64,000 nucleotides of DNA from Odobenus rosmarus divergens (Eukaryota; Chordata; Mammalia; Carnivora; Odobenidae), in NCBI RefSeq assembly GCF_000321225.1, contig NW_004452114.1, positions 72,158 to 136,157 on the forward strand, written 5' to 3'. Shown here piece by piece: positions 1-11,824 of this stretch. A program made the position numbers and the translations under genes. The notes under the pieces are model-generated. The model saw only the letters and a list, made by a program, of their open reading frames with translations. It searched no databases and had not been told where the DNA came from. Position 1 is the first letter of the stretch, and each line of letters begins with the position of its first letter.

Positions 1-150
1 GGTTAGCCTGGTGATGGGTATTAAAGAGGGCACATTCTGCGTGGAGCACTGGGTGTTATGCACAAACAATGAATCATGGAACACTATATCAAAAACTAAT
101 GATGTAATGAATGGTGATTAACATAACAATAAAACTTAAAAAAAAATTGA
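1..150 (+). mobile_element. Carnivore L1 3'UTR end, cut by window start
   Basis: The sequence shows the typical 3' end of carnivore L1: 'ggtgatgggtattaaagagggcac', then 'gagcactgggtgttat', then 'aaaactaatgatgtaatg' and an A-rich tail near 136-148. The rest of the element lies outside the window. It reads in the plus direction and holds no coding capacity here. Confidence 0.85.
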
Positions 151-731
151 GGTGATTCTAAAGGAATGATTCCAGAGAAACAATGAAAATGACTTTTTCA
201 ATAAATTGTACCTAAAACTCCAAATAATCATCTAATTTGGACAGCTATGAGTTGAATTATGGCTCTGATTACTGCTATATTAATATTGATATTTGTGTTT
301 AATTTTATTTTTTCCTTAAGGAGGAATTAACATAAGGCAAAATTTAGTGTACTTAAATGTGAGAATTATTTGTTACAAGGTAACAACTAACCCACTGTCC
401 CAAAATAATAATTTTTTAAAGCCTACTTTCTTCTTCATATAGTCTCTGAAAAAAATACTGACAACAGGTTGCCCAAATGAAATAGTCCTATCCTTCAACT
501 ATTATTTCTTGAGTGTTTTATTTTAGTAGGAGGTTTGTGTTTTCTATAATTATAATCCTACAAGTGGGATGCACTAAAATTATTTTTAGGACATAGTCCA
601 CGGTGGATTACATACTGCTCCATGCAACATCTTTAGAACTCCACTGAAGAGTTCTGAATGGTTACCTTCTATGAATATTTAGAAAACTTTCTTAGTTTTA
701 TGTCCATAGTATCTATTGTTACTATACATTT
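151..731. other. AT-rich stretch, no gene seen
   Basis: I see no open reading frame, repeat family or RNA gene that I can name here. The stretch separates the L1 3' end from a Tigger-like DNA transposon. Confidence 0.5.
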
Positions 732-1212
732 TCCTTGACTTACTATAGGATTATGTCCTGATATAACCATTTTAAGTTGAAAATATTGTAAGTTGAAAAT
801 ACATCTAATATATTTAACCTACTTATCATAATAGCTTAGCCTACTTAACTTAAACATGCAAACACTTACGTGAGGCTACAGTTGGGCAAAATCATCTAAC
901 ATAAAGACTATTTTATAAAAAAATATTGACTATCTCATGTAATTTATTGAATGTTATGCTGAAAGTGAAAAACAGAGCGGTTGTATGGGGGAGAATCGTT
1001 TCAAGTGTATAAGTTGTTTGCTCTCATAATCACACGGCTGGCTGGGAGCTAAGGCTCAGTGCCACTGTCCAGCATCACTAGATTATCTCTAGCCCTGGAA
1101 TAGCTCAAAATTCAAAATTCAAAGTTTTTTATGAAATGAGTATCACTTTCACACAATTATAAAGTTGAACAATTTTAAGTCAAGCCATCAAAAGTTGGGG
1201 ACCATCTGTGTT
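732..1212 (-). mobile_element. Tigger-like nonautonomous DNA transposon
   Basis: The left end 'ccttgacttactatagg' and the right end 'gttggggaccatctgt' resemble the inverted ends of a mammalian Tc1/mariner-Tigger type element. The interior contains 'gttgggcaaaatcatctaac' and 'cagcatca', which recur in reverse complement in the copy at 4973-5464. It is a noncoding fossil. The family name is from memory; the pairing of the two copies is seen directly. Confidence 0.75.
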
Positions 1213-1564
1213 TATTTTATCTTATATATCTTATAATACACTCTTAAAATTTCAATACAACAGTGCTAATATTAGTACTAATAATATGATACTGAATGCA
1301 CTTTGATTCCTTTCTGGTTCTTTTGCTTTTTGAGTATATTCCATTAAGAATATACAGTCAAGATGTTAATAGAGGAAAATGGGTACAAAATATAGGGAAA
1401 CTCTTTGTTTTCTGGTAATCTAAAACTGTTCTAAAAAACTAAATGGTAGTCCTAACACTAAAAAAAATATAAATAAACAAGGTAATAGTATAAAAAAAGA
1501 ATATACAATCAAAATACCATGTTTCAAAGTCAGTTGAAGAAATTTGTCAATGTTTCTCATCAAC

Positions 1565-1761
1565 TTTTTTTTTTTTAAGATTTTATTTATTTATTTGACA
1601 GAGAGAGACAGTGAGAGCAGGAACACAAGCAGGGGGAGTGGGAGAGGGAGAAGCAGGCTTCCCGCGGAGCAGGGAGCCCAATGCGGGGCTGGATCCCAGC
1701 ACCCCGGGATCATGACCTGAGCCGAAGGCAGACGCTTAACGACTGAGCCACCCAGGCGCCC
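1565..1761 (-). mobile_element. Can-SINE (tRNA-Lys derived), minus strand
   Basis: On the minus strand the head reads 'gggcgcctgggtggctcag', followed by a tRNA-like part, a CT-rich region and the 'aaataaaatctt' tail; poly-T marks the tail on the plus strand. The target-site duplication 'tctcatcaacttt' is present at 1555-1567 and 1762-1774. The long variant with the complement of 'aacacaagcaggggga' suggests an arctoid subfamily. It would be transcribed by RNA polymerase III if active. The intact ends suggest a fairly recent insertion. Confidence 0.95.
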
Positions 1762-1829
1762 TCTCATCAACTTTATGTTATTTGTATGCACAGAATAATT
1801 TCTTTCAATCTGTTTTTAGTATTTAGGGA

Positions 1830-2430
1830 TTGCTTTCCTTTTCTTTTGATTTTATATTGTTTTTTAATTGCAAAAGACATGTATATGACTCCAAAGCCAT
1901 AATAATAAAACTAAGTATTTTCACAGAAGGGTCAATTCAGTCCCTGTATTCTCCATTCTGTTCTCTTTCTCCCAATGTAGGACACCAATTTTATTAGTTT
2001 TGCTTTATTTTTTCCAGTGATGTTTTTGAAAAATATAAATGAAATATATCCCTATATAGATACATAGATATTTCTCCAATTTCTTAAATATGAAGACTAT
2101 TTTCCAACTTGCCCTTTCACTTAATATATTTTAGAGATTGGCCCATATCAATATGGAGAATCACGTGACTTCCTCTTTATAGTTGAAAAATATTCTAATT
2201 TGTGGATGTTCTATAGTTTATGTAACAAATCTTCTCTTTTTGAATATTTGGATTGTTTCTAGTCTACTGCTTCTATAAATAAGATCACAAAGAATATTCT
2301 TGTATATGTGCCATTTTGTATGTTTGCTTGTGTATCTTTGGGGTATTCAAAGATATCCTATCCAAACAATCCTTTCTTAAAATAGGATTGTTGGGTCAAA
2401 GAATAAATGCATAAGTAATTGTGCTGTAGC
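1830..2430 (-). mobile_element. Ancient L1 3'UTR-like fragment, antisense
   Basis: The stretch contains the well-known antisense L1M-type motifs 'ggattgtttctagtctac', 'ataaataagatcacaaag' and 'ggattgttgggtcaaag'. In many mammals these mark old L1 3' regions. Divergence is high and the boundaries are approximate. Confidence 0.6.
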
Positions 2431-4970
2431 TTTTTATTTTTAATATAATATTCTAGTCCTTGTCATATATATGTGTATTTTAAATAATTTCACTCAAATT
2501 TATGAGGATTTTTGTATTTACACAATATAAATGTTTGTCTCTATGCCTCTTCATAATTAATTTTCATCATTCTATAATAGCTCATCATTGATGAAGGTAT
2601 CAACATCATTTTTGTCTTTCCTTCCCAAGTACTTAATGGATATTTGTTAAACTCAAAAGAACCAATAGTACTTGATATCAATATAAAGCACACAAGGAGT
2701 TGTATTTGTGTGCATATGCATATGCATTCATAAACATCTCTGTGTATCTCTCAGGACATGTAATTGCCTGCACATTTCCATTTTTTTTATTTGCTCCAGC
2801 AAAATTTGAAAAAAAAAAACTGGATTTCAGATAATAGCAGCTTATCTTGTATTATATAGGTCAGGTAAGGAAGAGGTAGACTTGGTCCATGTCATATATT
2901 TCTATACACTTGGAGCATATAGGTTGACCATGACCAGGAATTCACCTGTAAAATTAGAAATCATCTGAAGTTACTTCCTTCACTTACTTCCTTTTCACCT
3001 TGCTGAGTGGGTATGCTATGGATCAAGAGGAAGAATTCCTTCCTTGGACCTGATACACTTGACCCCTTGTCACTAGCACTTAAAAGTCTAATACCCCTTC
3101 CTGTGCAGGTGACCCCTTCTGATCCACATTAGTGCCTGGACTTTCTTTTCTGTCTTCCCAGTTTATCACTGTAACTGTGTTTAAAATTAAAAAGCAATTT
3201 ATGAAAAGTGTACATTGAGTTGATATGTCATCAAAATCTCTGTGCAATCTAGGAGACAAATTTTGTTACATCTTTGGTCTGTTTTCTACTTAATATAGCA
3301 AAAATCACAAAATTGAAAAAAATGAACTGAACCATGAGAACTATAAGTGAATATAAAATTTATTTTAGCTATTAACATACAGCTAAATTAAAAATTATTC
3401 TCTAAATGTAATTACGAACATTTGGGGGTTTTTAATTTTATATTTCTTAATTCAGCTCAGAACCATCATGACTTTTCATGGAAAAAATAGAAATACAACT
3501 TGGTGAAGCCTAATACAAATCACCCAGCTATTTATAAACACATGATTTACACAGTGAATAAAGTCAGACATCATATTTTTTAGCTGTTTTTACATTAGAA
3601 ACTTACTGTCATGCAAAAATCCATAGTTTTTCTCTTAAAATACATATCATACAAAGAAAGAGGTAGAAATATTTTATTATAATTGCCAGCATCACATTTT
3701 AATGGTAAAATGATTCAAAATTATTAACACTGTCACCAAAGCCAAGACAGATGTATCTGTTATAGATGAAGAAATCCATGAAAATTGTGTTAAAGTGGAT
3801 TTGAGAGTCACTTAAGATTATTTACAACACAATTACCTAGGACATTTGAATTGAAAAGGAAACAAAAAGGACATAAATGGACAAAAAAATAAATGACAAA
3901 GAGAACTCCTTTTTTTCCTTAAAGGGAGACCAGTAAATAAGGGAATCAGGAGCATTTAAAATGTAATAGAGTTGTGTGCATTTTTTTTCCAGGACCAAGA
4001 GCCACACTGTTATCTGGTGAAAAATGAATATGAGACATTTATTGCTGCTGAGGGATTCCCTGGGCTGCCCATGATAGGTCTGGACTGAGGCGTTGCTTGA
4101 AGGTTATGTGAAGACTTTGTCATTCAAAGTCAGCACCACTGACAAGCACTATCCTCAGTAGGGCTAGCCTGAACTCCAGTGGATAAACAAAGGGGCAAGA
4201 TATATTAGAAAGTGCTTGGAATCCTTCTGCCTCCTCACAATTACTCATTCAGATTTATGGTGTATGATTTTGACTCACTCTGGCCAGGGTCACTGATCAT
4301 GTTATAAAGAGGCTCATCATCAATAAATACACATTTATCACATATGTCAAAATATACACAATCCAGTGTAGACATTACAAAAGAAAACCAGTCATTAAAT
4401 TGTGGTCGTACTCTTTTTCTATCCCAAATAATAATTCTCTACTTTGATCAACCACCATTTTCAAGAGACCCAGTACTAAATAAATTTTTGACTTTTTCTA
4501 AAATACAAATTCATTCCTACAGGCCAGAGATTTACTGCTCTAGGAGATATTAAGAAAAAATATTCTGCAGGTTTTGAAGGCAATCTTTAAAAAGAAGTCC
4601 CAAAAATGATTTTGAAATGCCAGCATCATTGGAATAAATGAAAGATTTCCCAAGATGGTTACTTTGAAATAGACAACTTTAATTTGGGATTTGTATGTAT
4701 GTATTTGCAACTTCTGAAGTCTTCATCAAACCATCAGTTTTTTACCTTTTAATATCTCAACTACTGATTTTGTGTTTACCCTATGAAAAAATTACTCAGC
4801 CCTTAATCTTCACCATTTCAGTAAATGGCTACTCTACTAGTTTGTCAGTCCAAAAACCTTACAGTTATCTCAGACTTCTTTTAATTTTTTGTACCCCACA
4901 ACCAACCTAACGAAATCTAAACAAGGAAAAGTAGCATTTTAGAGGTGTAAAGAAATCCATCCGGATACAT
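2431..4970. other. AT-rich noncoding stretch
   Basis: No gene, RNA gene or confidently named repeat was seen in this 2.5 kb. Short open frames of 69 and 71 codons at 4344 and 4695 have no recognisable protein similarity. Homopolymer runs of A and T are common. Confidence 0.5.
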
Positions 4971-4972
4971 TA

Positions 4973-5464
4973 CAGGAGGTCCCTGACTTATGATGATTCA
5001 ATTTAGGATTTTTTTGGCTTTATGATGGTGTGAAAGCAGTCTGCATTCAAAATAAACTGTACTGAAAATTTTGAATTCTGATCTTTTCCTGAGCTAGTGA
5101 TCTACGGTATGATACTCTCTCATGATGTTGGGGAGCGGCAACCACAGCCCCTAGTCATCATATGATCACGAGGGTAAACAACTGATATACACTGAAAACG
5201 ATTCTGTACTCAAATGCCATTCTGTTTTTTCACATTCAGTGAAGTAATCATGAGATAATCAACACTTATAAAATAGGCTTTGTGCTAGATGATTTTGCCC
5301 AACTGGAGGCTAATGTAAGTGTTCTGAGCATATTTAAGGTAGGACAGGCTAAGCTATGATGTTGGGTAGGTTGGGAGTATTAAATGCATTTTAGACTTAC
5401 AACATTTTTGACTCATGATCAGTTTAAAGGAACATAATCACATCATAACTAGAGGAAGATCTGT
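4973..5464 (+). mobile_element. Tigger-like nonautonomous DNA transposon
   Basis: The element starts after a TA with 'caggaggtccctgacttatg' and ends with 'cataactagaggaagatctg', which is the approximate reverse complement of the start. The interior 'ctagatgattttgcccaact' matches the reverse complement of part of the element at 732-1212. It is about 490 bp, has no transposase frame, and is a fossil. Confidence 0.8.
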
Positions 5465-5885
5465 CTAAATTCTAGCTAAGAAATATATTTTTTTTAAATG
5501 TGCAATTGAGGTGATGGAAAGTAAAGCAATTCTTTGTTGGTTAATAATGATAAGAATACATGGATCCTCAGTATTATGTTTGTCTTGGGGTAAGTGACTC
5601 TGTGCATTGGCCTAGAACCTGCATTTTGAGGGGTTACAAGAGCAGTGGAGAGGAGTCAAAGAGAGGGTTGTAATGGTGGGAAGCTGGACTGGAGACTTGA
5701 CCCAGAAAGTCTCCATATGCTGATATAGGAGGGATCTAGGTGAAGAAGGAGAACGGAATCATTTTGTAAGAATTTCCTGCCACAGGCTCACATTCAGAGG
5801 GCTTAGGGCCTGAATTCATACTATATGCAGCAAGAGGGCAAGCAAAAGTTTTTGTCACTTTCAGTTTATTTTGTAGGTTCATCTT
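5465..5885. other. Unassigned noncoding stretch
   Basis: No gene or named repeat was seen between the Tigger-like element and the L2 fragment. Confidence 0.45.
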
Positions 5886-6925
5886 CTTCTTCCTGAAGAG
5901 TGTGTATTCACTCATAAATATATGTCTCTCTACTGCCTAAACTCTCAACTTACATATCCAACTGCCACTAGGCATCTCCATTTGGATATATAAGAGGCTT
6001 TTCAAACTTAACAGTCTTTAACTAAATTTCTGATTTCCCACCATTCCCCACCAAACCTGTTCCACCTACGTCTTCCGCATCTCAGTTGCTCAGACCCAAA
6101 CCTTGGAATCATCTTTCACACTCCATATCCAATCTGTCAGGAAATTCTGTTGGATCTACTTTCAAGAAATATATCTATTATCTGAGCAATTCTCACCACC
6201 CACGGCTAGCTCTCCTAGTCTCTTGCTTGGGTTGTTGCAACAGTCTCCTGATATGTCCCTGCTTCTATCTTTGCCTCCCTGCAGTCTAATTCTCAACATA
6301 GTAGCTGGTGTGATCCTCCTAAAATGTAAGACCAATCATGTCGTTTTCCTGCTCACACCTTAGAATTGCTCCTGGCTTCCCTCAGAGTAAAGCCAAGTTC
6401 TTATAATCCCAAAAGCCCCACAGGATCTGGCCAAACTGCCTTTCTGATCTTATATCTCATGATTACTCCCCCCCCCTTACCCCTTCTAGCCACACTGTCA
6501 TCCTTGATGTTTCTGGAACACATTATGTCCATACCACCATAAGGCCTTTTGTCTGTTGGAATGCTCTTGTCTCCAGTACCCGCATGTCTCACTTCCTCAC
6601 CCTCCTCAAGGCTTTCCTCTTATGTCACCTTCTCCATGTCTGCTCCCCTAACCACACTCTATTTGAAATTGCAACTCGCCCCCTCCTTGCTTTCCTGATC
6701 CTTTTTCTCGCATGTGCTATTCTTTCCATGGCACATATCCTCTTCTAATATAATATAGAGTTTAATTATTAATTACATTTACTCTTTGTCATCAGTTTTG
6801 CTATGTTAAAAGGTAAGCTCAGTAAGGACAGGGATCTTGACTGCTTCATTCAATAAGTTCTCCGAAGCACCAGAACCATGCTTAACACATAAAAGGCACT
6901 CAAAAAGATCTGATAAAGGAATTAA
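5886..6925 (+). mobile_element. LINE-2 (L2) fragment
   Basis: This is a pyrimidine-rich L2 3' region: 'gctggtgtgatcctcctaaa', 'caatcatgtcgttttcctgc', 'caggatctggccaaactgcc', and the 3' end 'aaggacagggatcttgactg' followed by 'cataaaaggcactcaa'. Apparent open frames of 63-86 codons here are fragments of dead LINE sequence. L2 ceased activity early in mammalian evolution. Confidence 0.85.
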
Positions 6926-7209
6926 GGGAAGCTAGAATAATCATGATGTCCAAATAAGAAATAGACAACAATGAGGAAAAAAAATCACAGGTCACTCTTA
7001 TTCACAAAAATAGAAGTAAAAATTCCAATTGATTAAAATAGATGTAAAATACACTGGAATTAAAATTTTAAAAATAAAAATTAAAAAAAAGATGTAAAAT
7101 TCAAAAAAAGTTATAATCCAAGTGTTCCAATGTATAAAAACTGAGTTTAGTGTAAAGATGTAGAGTTGTATCAACACTAAAAAGTTCATTAATTTTATTA
7201 TTATAATTT
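6926..7209. other. AT-rich stretch, possibly L1-derived
   Basis: This is a very A/T-rich sequence between the L2 and the old L1. It may be the upstream part of that L1, but I cannot demonstrate it. Confidence 0.35.
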
Positions 7210-7821
7210 ACTACATGATTATCTCACAAAACAAGGAAAAAGCACTTTATAAGGTCAAAATTTATATGTTTCCTGGTAAACTAAGAAGAATAAAATTTTT
7301 CAGCTTCATAAAGGGCTATCACACTCAATGGGAAATTTTACAAGCATTTTCCTTAAAATTGAGAAATAAAACTAAGAAAGTCTGCTATCACCATTTATGT
7401 ACATTATTTTCAAAAGGTAATTAGTTTGTTATCTAAGAGAAGAAGAATAAATTAAAATTATAAATATTAAGAGGAAAGAAAAATGTCACTAATATCAGTA
7501 TGGAAAGCATGGACACTTCAATAAATTGTACTCTGACAATTATCCATATGAAAAAAATTCAAGTGGATTCTTCTCCTATAACATATTCAGAAATAAATTC
7601 TAAATAGTTCCAAGAAATAACTGTTAAACACAAAACATCAAATTTCAAAAGATAATATACATTGTCATAATTTTGGGAGTAGGAAATAATTCTTAAATAA
7701 GTTCCCAAAAGGAAAAAAAATAGCAAAGAAAAACATTGATAAATTTTACTACATTCAAGATAAAAATTTCTAGTTATCAAAAAACATGGTACAGAAAATG
7801 ACGGCAAAAAATGGGGAAGAT

Positions 7822-8000
7822 GGGGCAGCTGGATGGCTGTCGGTTAGGTGTCTGCCTTTGGTCAGGTCATGATCCCAAGGTCCTGGGATTGAGTCCCAAG
7901 TCAGGCTCTGTGCTCAACATGGAGGCTGCTTCTCCCTTTGCCCTTCCCCACCACTTATGCTCTCTCTGAGAAATAAATAAATAAAATCTTTTAAAAAAAT
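7822..8000 (+). mobile_element. Can-SINE, first of a serial pair
   Basis: The head is 'ggggcagctggatggctgtc', diverged from the SINE head, followed by 'ggtcatgatcccaaggtcct' and the tail 'aaataaataaataaaatctt'. It is preceded by 'aaaaaatggggaagat', and a near-identical 'aaaaaatgggaaagag' follows the tail. It is more diverged than the second copy and so probably older. Confidence 0.9.
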
Positions 8001-8010
8001 GGGAAAGAGG

Positions 8011-8205
8011 GATGCCTGGGTGGCTCAGTTCATTAAGCATCTGCCTTTGGCTCACTAAGGTCATGATCCCAGAGTCCCGCATTGGGATCCCTGCTCAGCA
8101 GGGAGACTGCTTCTCCCTGAGCCTGCCCCTTCCCCTCCTTATGCTCTCTCTCTCCTTTTCTGACAAATAAAATCTTAAAAAATAATAAAAATAAAAAATA
8201 AAAAA
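8011..8205 (+). mobile_element. Can-SINE, second of a serial pair
   Basis: The head is 'gatgcctgggtggctcag', the B-box-like part is 'ggtcatgatcccagagtcc', and the tail is 'aaataaaatcttaaaaa' followed by an A-rich run. The downstream flank 'aaaaaatggggaagat' repeats the flank before the first SINE. The pair therefore sits in one target sequence present three times. Confidence 0.9.
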
Positions 8206-8681
8206 TGGGGAAGATATTTGCACCCCATATAACTCATAAATAACTATGCCCCAGAAGATATAAAGAATTAATACAAATTAACTACATAAAGACAATCAAC
8301 CCAATAGAAACATGGAACAAAACCATGAGCTGGTTTTCCCTAGAAAAGGAAATAATAATAGCTACTCTATATGTGAAAAATTGCTTAGAGGCATCAGATC
8401 AGTAAATGGCACATTAAAGCCCCAAGAGGACTTTTTATACCAAATGGGATGAGAATAATTTAATAAACTAAGAGTATCAAGCATTGGTGAAGATTTAAAA
8501 CCAAAAACTGTTTAACATTGTTGAGTGGAGTATAAATTGGTTTAACCACTTTAACAATTTGGCATATCTAATGAAATTATAACCCATAATGAAATTATAA
8601 CCTTTCTGTAGGTATATTCTCTAAGAAATTCTTGAACAATTGCTCCAAGAGACATGCACAAGAACGATCATATTAAATCAA

Positions 8682-9224
8682 GTCAGGAACTGTGAAAGCA
8701 TCTGAGATTTCATCCTGCTTGCAAGGTAAAATGTTAGTCAGTTTCATAGATGCTGGCAGAAAGACAGTTTACACAACAAAAGTCAGAGTAACATTGTAGC
8801 CCATAACTTCCACAGGATGATGTGGTGAGGGCCAGGTGTTACTTGTTCAAGCAGTGAGAATGCATTATAGAGAAGCCTGAGATTAAGACTCTGATTTTAT
8901 GTAAGGGCGGCTGACAAACCTTCCCTCCTCCCTTCCAGAGAGTGATGTTATCCTACTAGCCTGAAATGTAAGCAATTATCTCTGGGGAGAAGAGGAAGTC
9001 ATCTCTATCTTTATGATTCTGGAATGTCTTTAGGGAAGGGGATGTCTCTATTTTTATTATCTGGGAACACAAGTTAGTTCCAGAGCAAGTCACTGTCCCC
9101 ATCTTTCCAAGGCTCTTTGCTTATACAAATATTCTTGATAATGCTGAAACCAATTGGCTGTTAGTGCCTAGAGGTTTAGCAATAGGAGAGATTAATGGAG
9201 AATTACATCCTCACAGTTCCTGAC
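8682..9224. mobile_element. 543-bp element with perfect 14-bp terminal inverted repeats
   Basis: The left end GTCAGGAACTGTGA (8682-8695) is the exact reverse complement of the right end TCACAGTTCCTGAC (9211-9224). L1 sequence continues on both sides ('acaagaacgatcat' to the left, 'agcatgatttataata' to the right), so this is an insertion into the L1. There is no open frame of note. It could be a nonautonomous DNA transposon. It could also be a solo LTR running from 'tgtgaaagcatc' to 'tcctcaca' with symmetrical flanks by chance. I do not see a clear target-site duplication. Confidence 0.65.
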
Positions 9225-9804
9225 AGCATGATTTATAATATTACAACAAAGCAAAACAAAACCACAATGCTTAATGACAGAAACCTGAGTATATTGTGGA
9301 ATATCCAAAGAAATAGGCAAGAGTTAAAAATGTAATCAACTATAACTTTTATCAACATGTGTGAATCCTATGTTAAGAAACAGAGAAATACACAGACATA
9401 CATATTTATCTGAGGTCAGAAACAGGTAAAACTAATAAAGTAGTTTGATTTATTGAACATATAGGAAATAAGATTATAAAAGAAAACAAGAGAATAGTTA
9501 ACATAAAATAGTTGTAACTTTGAGGGGAAAGAAAGGGAATATGTTTAGGGATGGACACAGGATATTCTAAAGGTATTGGTAACTTGTATTTCTTGAGCTG
9601 CATGATGGGTATTCTTTTTATTAATACTCCTTAAACTGTACATAAAAAGTTATATACAGTCTTCCACATGCATGATATATTTGACAATTAAAAAAAAAAC
9701 AAAAATAGTTCAAAAACCAGATTACAAATGGGATGGGGGAAAAAGAAAAAAAAAGCTTCCATAGGGGAGAATTTCAGGTCAATATTTACTATATTTACTA
9801 TACA

Positions 9805-10020
9805 CTGTCCAATTGAACTTTCTATAATGACTGAAATGTTCTATAATTCTGCAATGTTCTACAATTGTGCATGGCAGCACACTTAAAACTATTGCACACT
9901 TAAAATGTGGCCAGTGCAACTGAGGAAATGAATTTTAATTTTTAAATTTTAATTAACTTAAATTTAAATAAACACATGGCTAGTGGCTACCATTTTGAAT
10001 AGAGCAGATGCAGACAATGG
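9805..10020 (+). mobile_element. hAT-type nonautonomous DNA transposon fragment
   Basis: The sequence 'cactgtccaattgaactttc', then 'aatgtggccagtgcaactga', then 'catggctagtggctacca' and 'agagcag' follows a common mammalian nonautonomous element whose consensus begins with a 'gctgtccaatagaa' motif. Assignment to hAT-Charlie is from memory. It is noncoding and old. Confidence 0.6.
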
Positions 10021-10466
10021 ACTAAAAAAAAAAAAATCATGTTAGCCAAACACAGGTAACAATCTCCCCTTGAATTATCAAAGATTGAGTCTCTTTATTT
10101 CTCTTTTTCCTTTATGGGCAGCAATTATTTTATTTGTTTTCCCTATAAATAGTGCTAAGATAAAGACAAGAAAGAGAAGAATATGTTTTAATAATAATAA
10201 ATAATAAAAAGGCAGGGTGGTGCGAAAAATACATGAGTATGGGGTTTGAATTATTAAGTACTGGGTTTTAAGCAGGAATGAATGATGACAGTTACACTTT
10301 GATAAGATAACATACTGTTCTAGTGATATGATATGTGAGAGAGAGAGACAAAGCTAGGCAGAAGTATCCATACAAATCATTCAACAAATATTTATTGAAT
10401 ACCTTTAAAGATGATGAGAATGAGATAAGGGCTTCCAGTTATGGAATGAGTAAGGCAATAATTTCT

Positions 10467-10672
10467 TTTTTAAAGTTTATTTATTTTTATTTTTTTAGAG
10501 AGAAAGAGAGAGAGCATGCATGCACAAGTGGGGAGAGGGGCAGAGGGAGAGAGAGAGAGAATCTTAAGCAGGCTCCAGGCCCAATGCGGGGCTCCATCTC
10601 ATGGCCCTGGGATCATGACCTGAGCTGAAATCAAGAATCACTTAACAGACTGAGACACCCAGGTGCCCCAAT
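10467..10672 (-). mobile_element. Can-SINE, minus strand
   Basis: On the minus strand the head is 'ggggcacctgggtgtctcag', with a GA-rich middle on the plus strand and a T-rich tail. The target-site duplication AATAATTTCT is present at 10457-10466 and 10673-10682. A 97-codon open frame crossing this element is an artefact of the SINE. Confidence 0.92.
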
Positions 10673-10682
10673 AATAATTTCT

Positions 10683-10805
10683 AATAGTTATTATTTACTT
10701 AGTGTTTAGCACCATGCCATGTACTTTAAACTTGATGGCAAACTTTATTTTAGAGATGAGAAGCTGAAGGGTAAAGTAACTTTCCTAAGGTCATATACCC
10801 TCTGA
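10683..10805 (-). mobile_element. MIR SINE fragment
   Basis: The sequence 'accatgccatgtactttaaa', then 'tttagagatgagaagctgaa' and 'taaagtaactttcctaagg' is the complement of the MIR core region. It is diverged and of ancient mammalian age. Confidence 0.65.
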
Positions 10806-10841
10806 CCTCCTATAGTCAATTACAACTTAAGAAGTGTATTA

Positions 10842-11000
10842 GTTTTCTATTGCTGTGTAACAACTTATCCCAAAATTTAGTGACTTACAACAAAAACAAT
10901 TATTATCTCCTAGTTTCTGTGGCTCAGGAATTCAGGAACAGGTTGGTTGGATGGTCTAGCTAGGTTCTATCACGAGAAAGCAATCAACCTGTCAATTGGG
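10842..11000 (-). mobile_element. MLT1-type LTR, first part
   Basis: The sequence 'tgtattagttttctattgct', then 'tttagtgacttacaacaaaa' and 'tttctgtggctcaggaattc' is the complement of the 3' part of a MaLR MLT1 LTR. It stops at about 11000 and the same LTR resumes at 15708. Old L1 sequence was inserted in between. Confidence 0.8.
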
Positions 11001-11560
11001 AAAAATATTTGCAAACCATGTGTCTGATAATAGCTAAAATATATAAGGAAGTCTCACAATTCAGTAGTAAATAAACAAACAAAAACCCCACTAAATACCT
11101 GTATAAAAAATGGACAGTGGACCTGAAAAGACATTTTTCCTAGGGAGACATACAAATGGCTAACAGATATATGAAATGATGCTCAACATCATTAATCATC
11201 ACAGGAATGCAAATCAAAACACAATGCGATATCACCTCACACCTTTTAGGATGGTCATTAAAAAAAACAAAACCAAAATGTGTTGGTGAGGATATGGAAA
11301 AAACAGAACCCTGGTACATTCTTGGTGGGAATGTAAACTGGTAGAGCTGCTTTGGAAAAAAGTATTGAAGTTCCTCAAAAAATTACAAATAAATAGAACA
11401 ACATATGATCCAGCAACCCCACTCTTGGATATGTAGCAAAAGGAATTGAAATTAGGATCTTGAAGAAATACCTGTACTTCCATGTTCATTGTAGCATTAT
11501 TCACTATAACATATGTAAACAACCTAAATGTCCATTGATAGATGAAGGGATAAAGAAAAC
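11001..11560 (+). mobile_element. L1 ORF2 C-terminal part (outer L1, left piece)
   Basis: It begins 'aaaaatatttgcaaaccatg' and contains 'aaatgatgctcaacatcatt', 'aatgcaaatcaaaacacaat' and 'cctaaatgtccattgataga', all diagnostic of L1 near the ORF2 end. It breaks after 'gataaagaaaa' and continues at about 15088 with 'tgtgtatacacatacaatag', so the intervening 3.5 kb is a later insertion. Confidence 0.85.
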
Positions 11561-11629
11561 TCAGGAAATGAGTTTCAGTGTGTTCCTTCCTCTTTGATAT
11601 TTTGGAAGAATTGAAACAGATTGAGATTC

Positions 11630-11734
11630 TTTCCTTCTTTCTTTCTTTCTTTTTCTTTCTTTCTTTCTTTCTTTCTTTTCTTTCTTTCTTTCTTTCTTTC
11701 TTTCTTTTTCTTTCTTTCTTTCTTCTTTTCTTCT

Positions 11735-11771
<37 letters not shown>

Positions 11772-11780
11772 TTTCTTTCT

Positions 11781-11824
<44 letters not shown>
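11630..11824. repeat. (CTTT)n microsatellite
   Basis: This is about 195 bp of CTTT repeats with a few TTC and TTTTC interruptions. It abuts the T-rich tail of the minus-strand SINE at 11825-12022, so it is best read as an expanded GAAA-type SINE tail. It creates spurious lysine/glutamate- or serine/phenylalanine-rich open frames of up to 121 codons. Confidence 0.98.

Larger units (their letters stand above)
7210..9703 (+). mobile_element. Ancient L1, ORF2 C-terminal part to 3' end, interrupted
   Basis: Decayed ORF2 sequence runs from a reverse-transcriptase-like part near 7300-7400 ('agtctgctatcacc'), through 'aagatatttgcaccccatat' near 8210, to a 3'UTR ending in poly-A near 9700. It is split by two Can-SINEs at 7822-8200 and by the 543-bp inverted-repeat element at 8682-9224. 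Stops in all frames make it noncoding. Confidence 0.75.
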
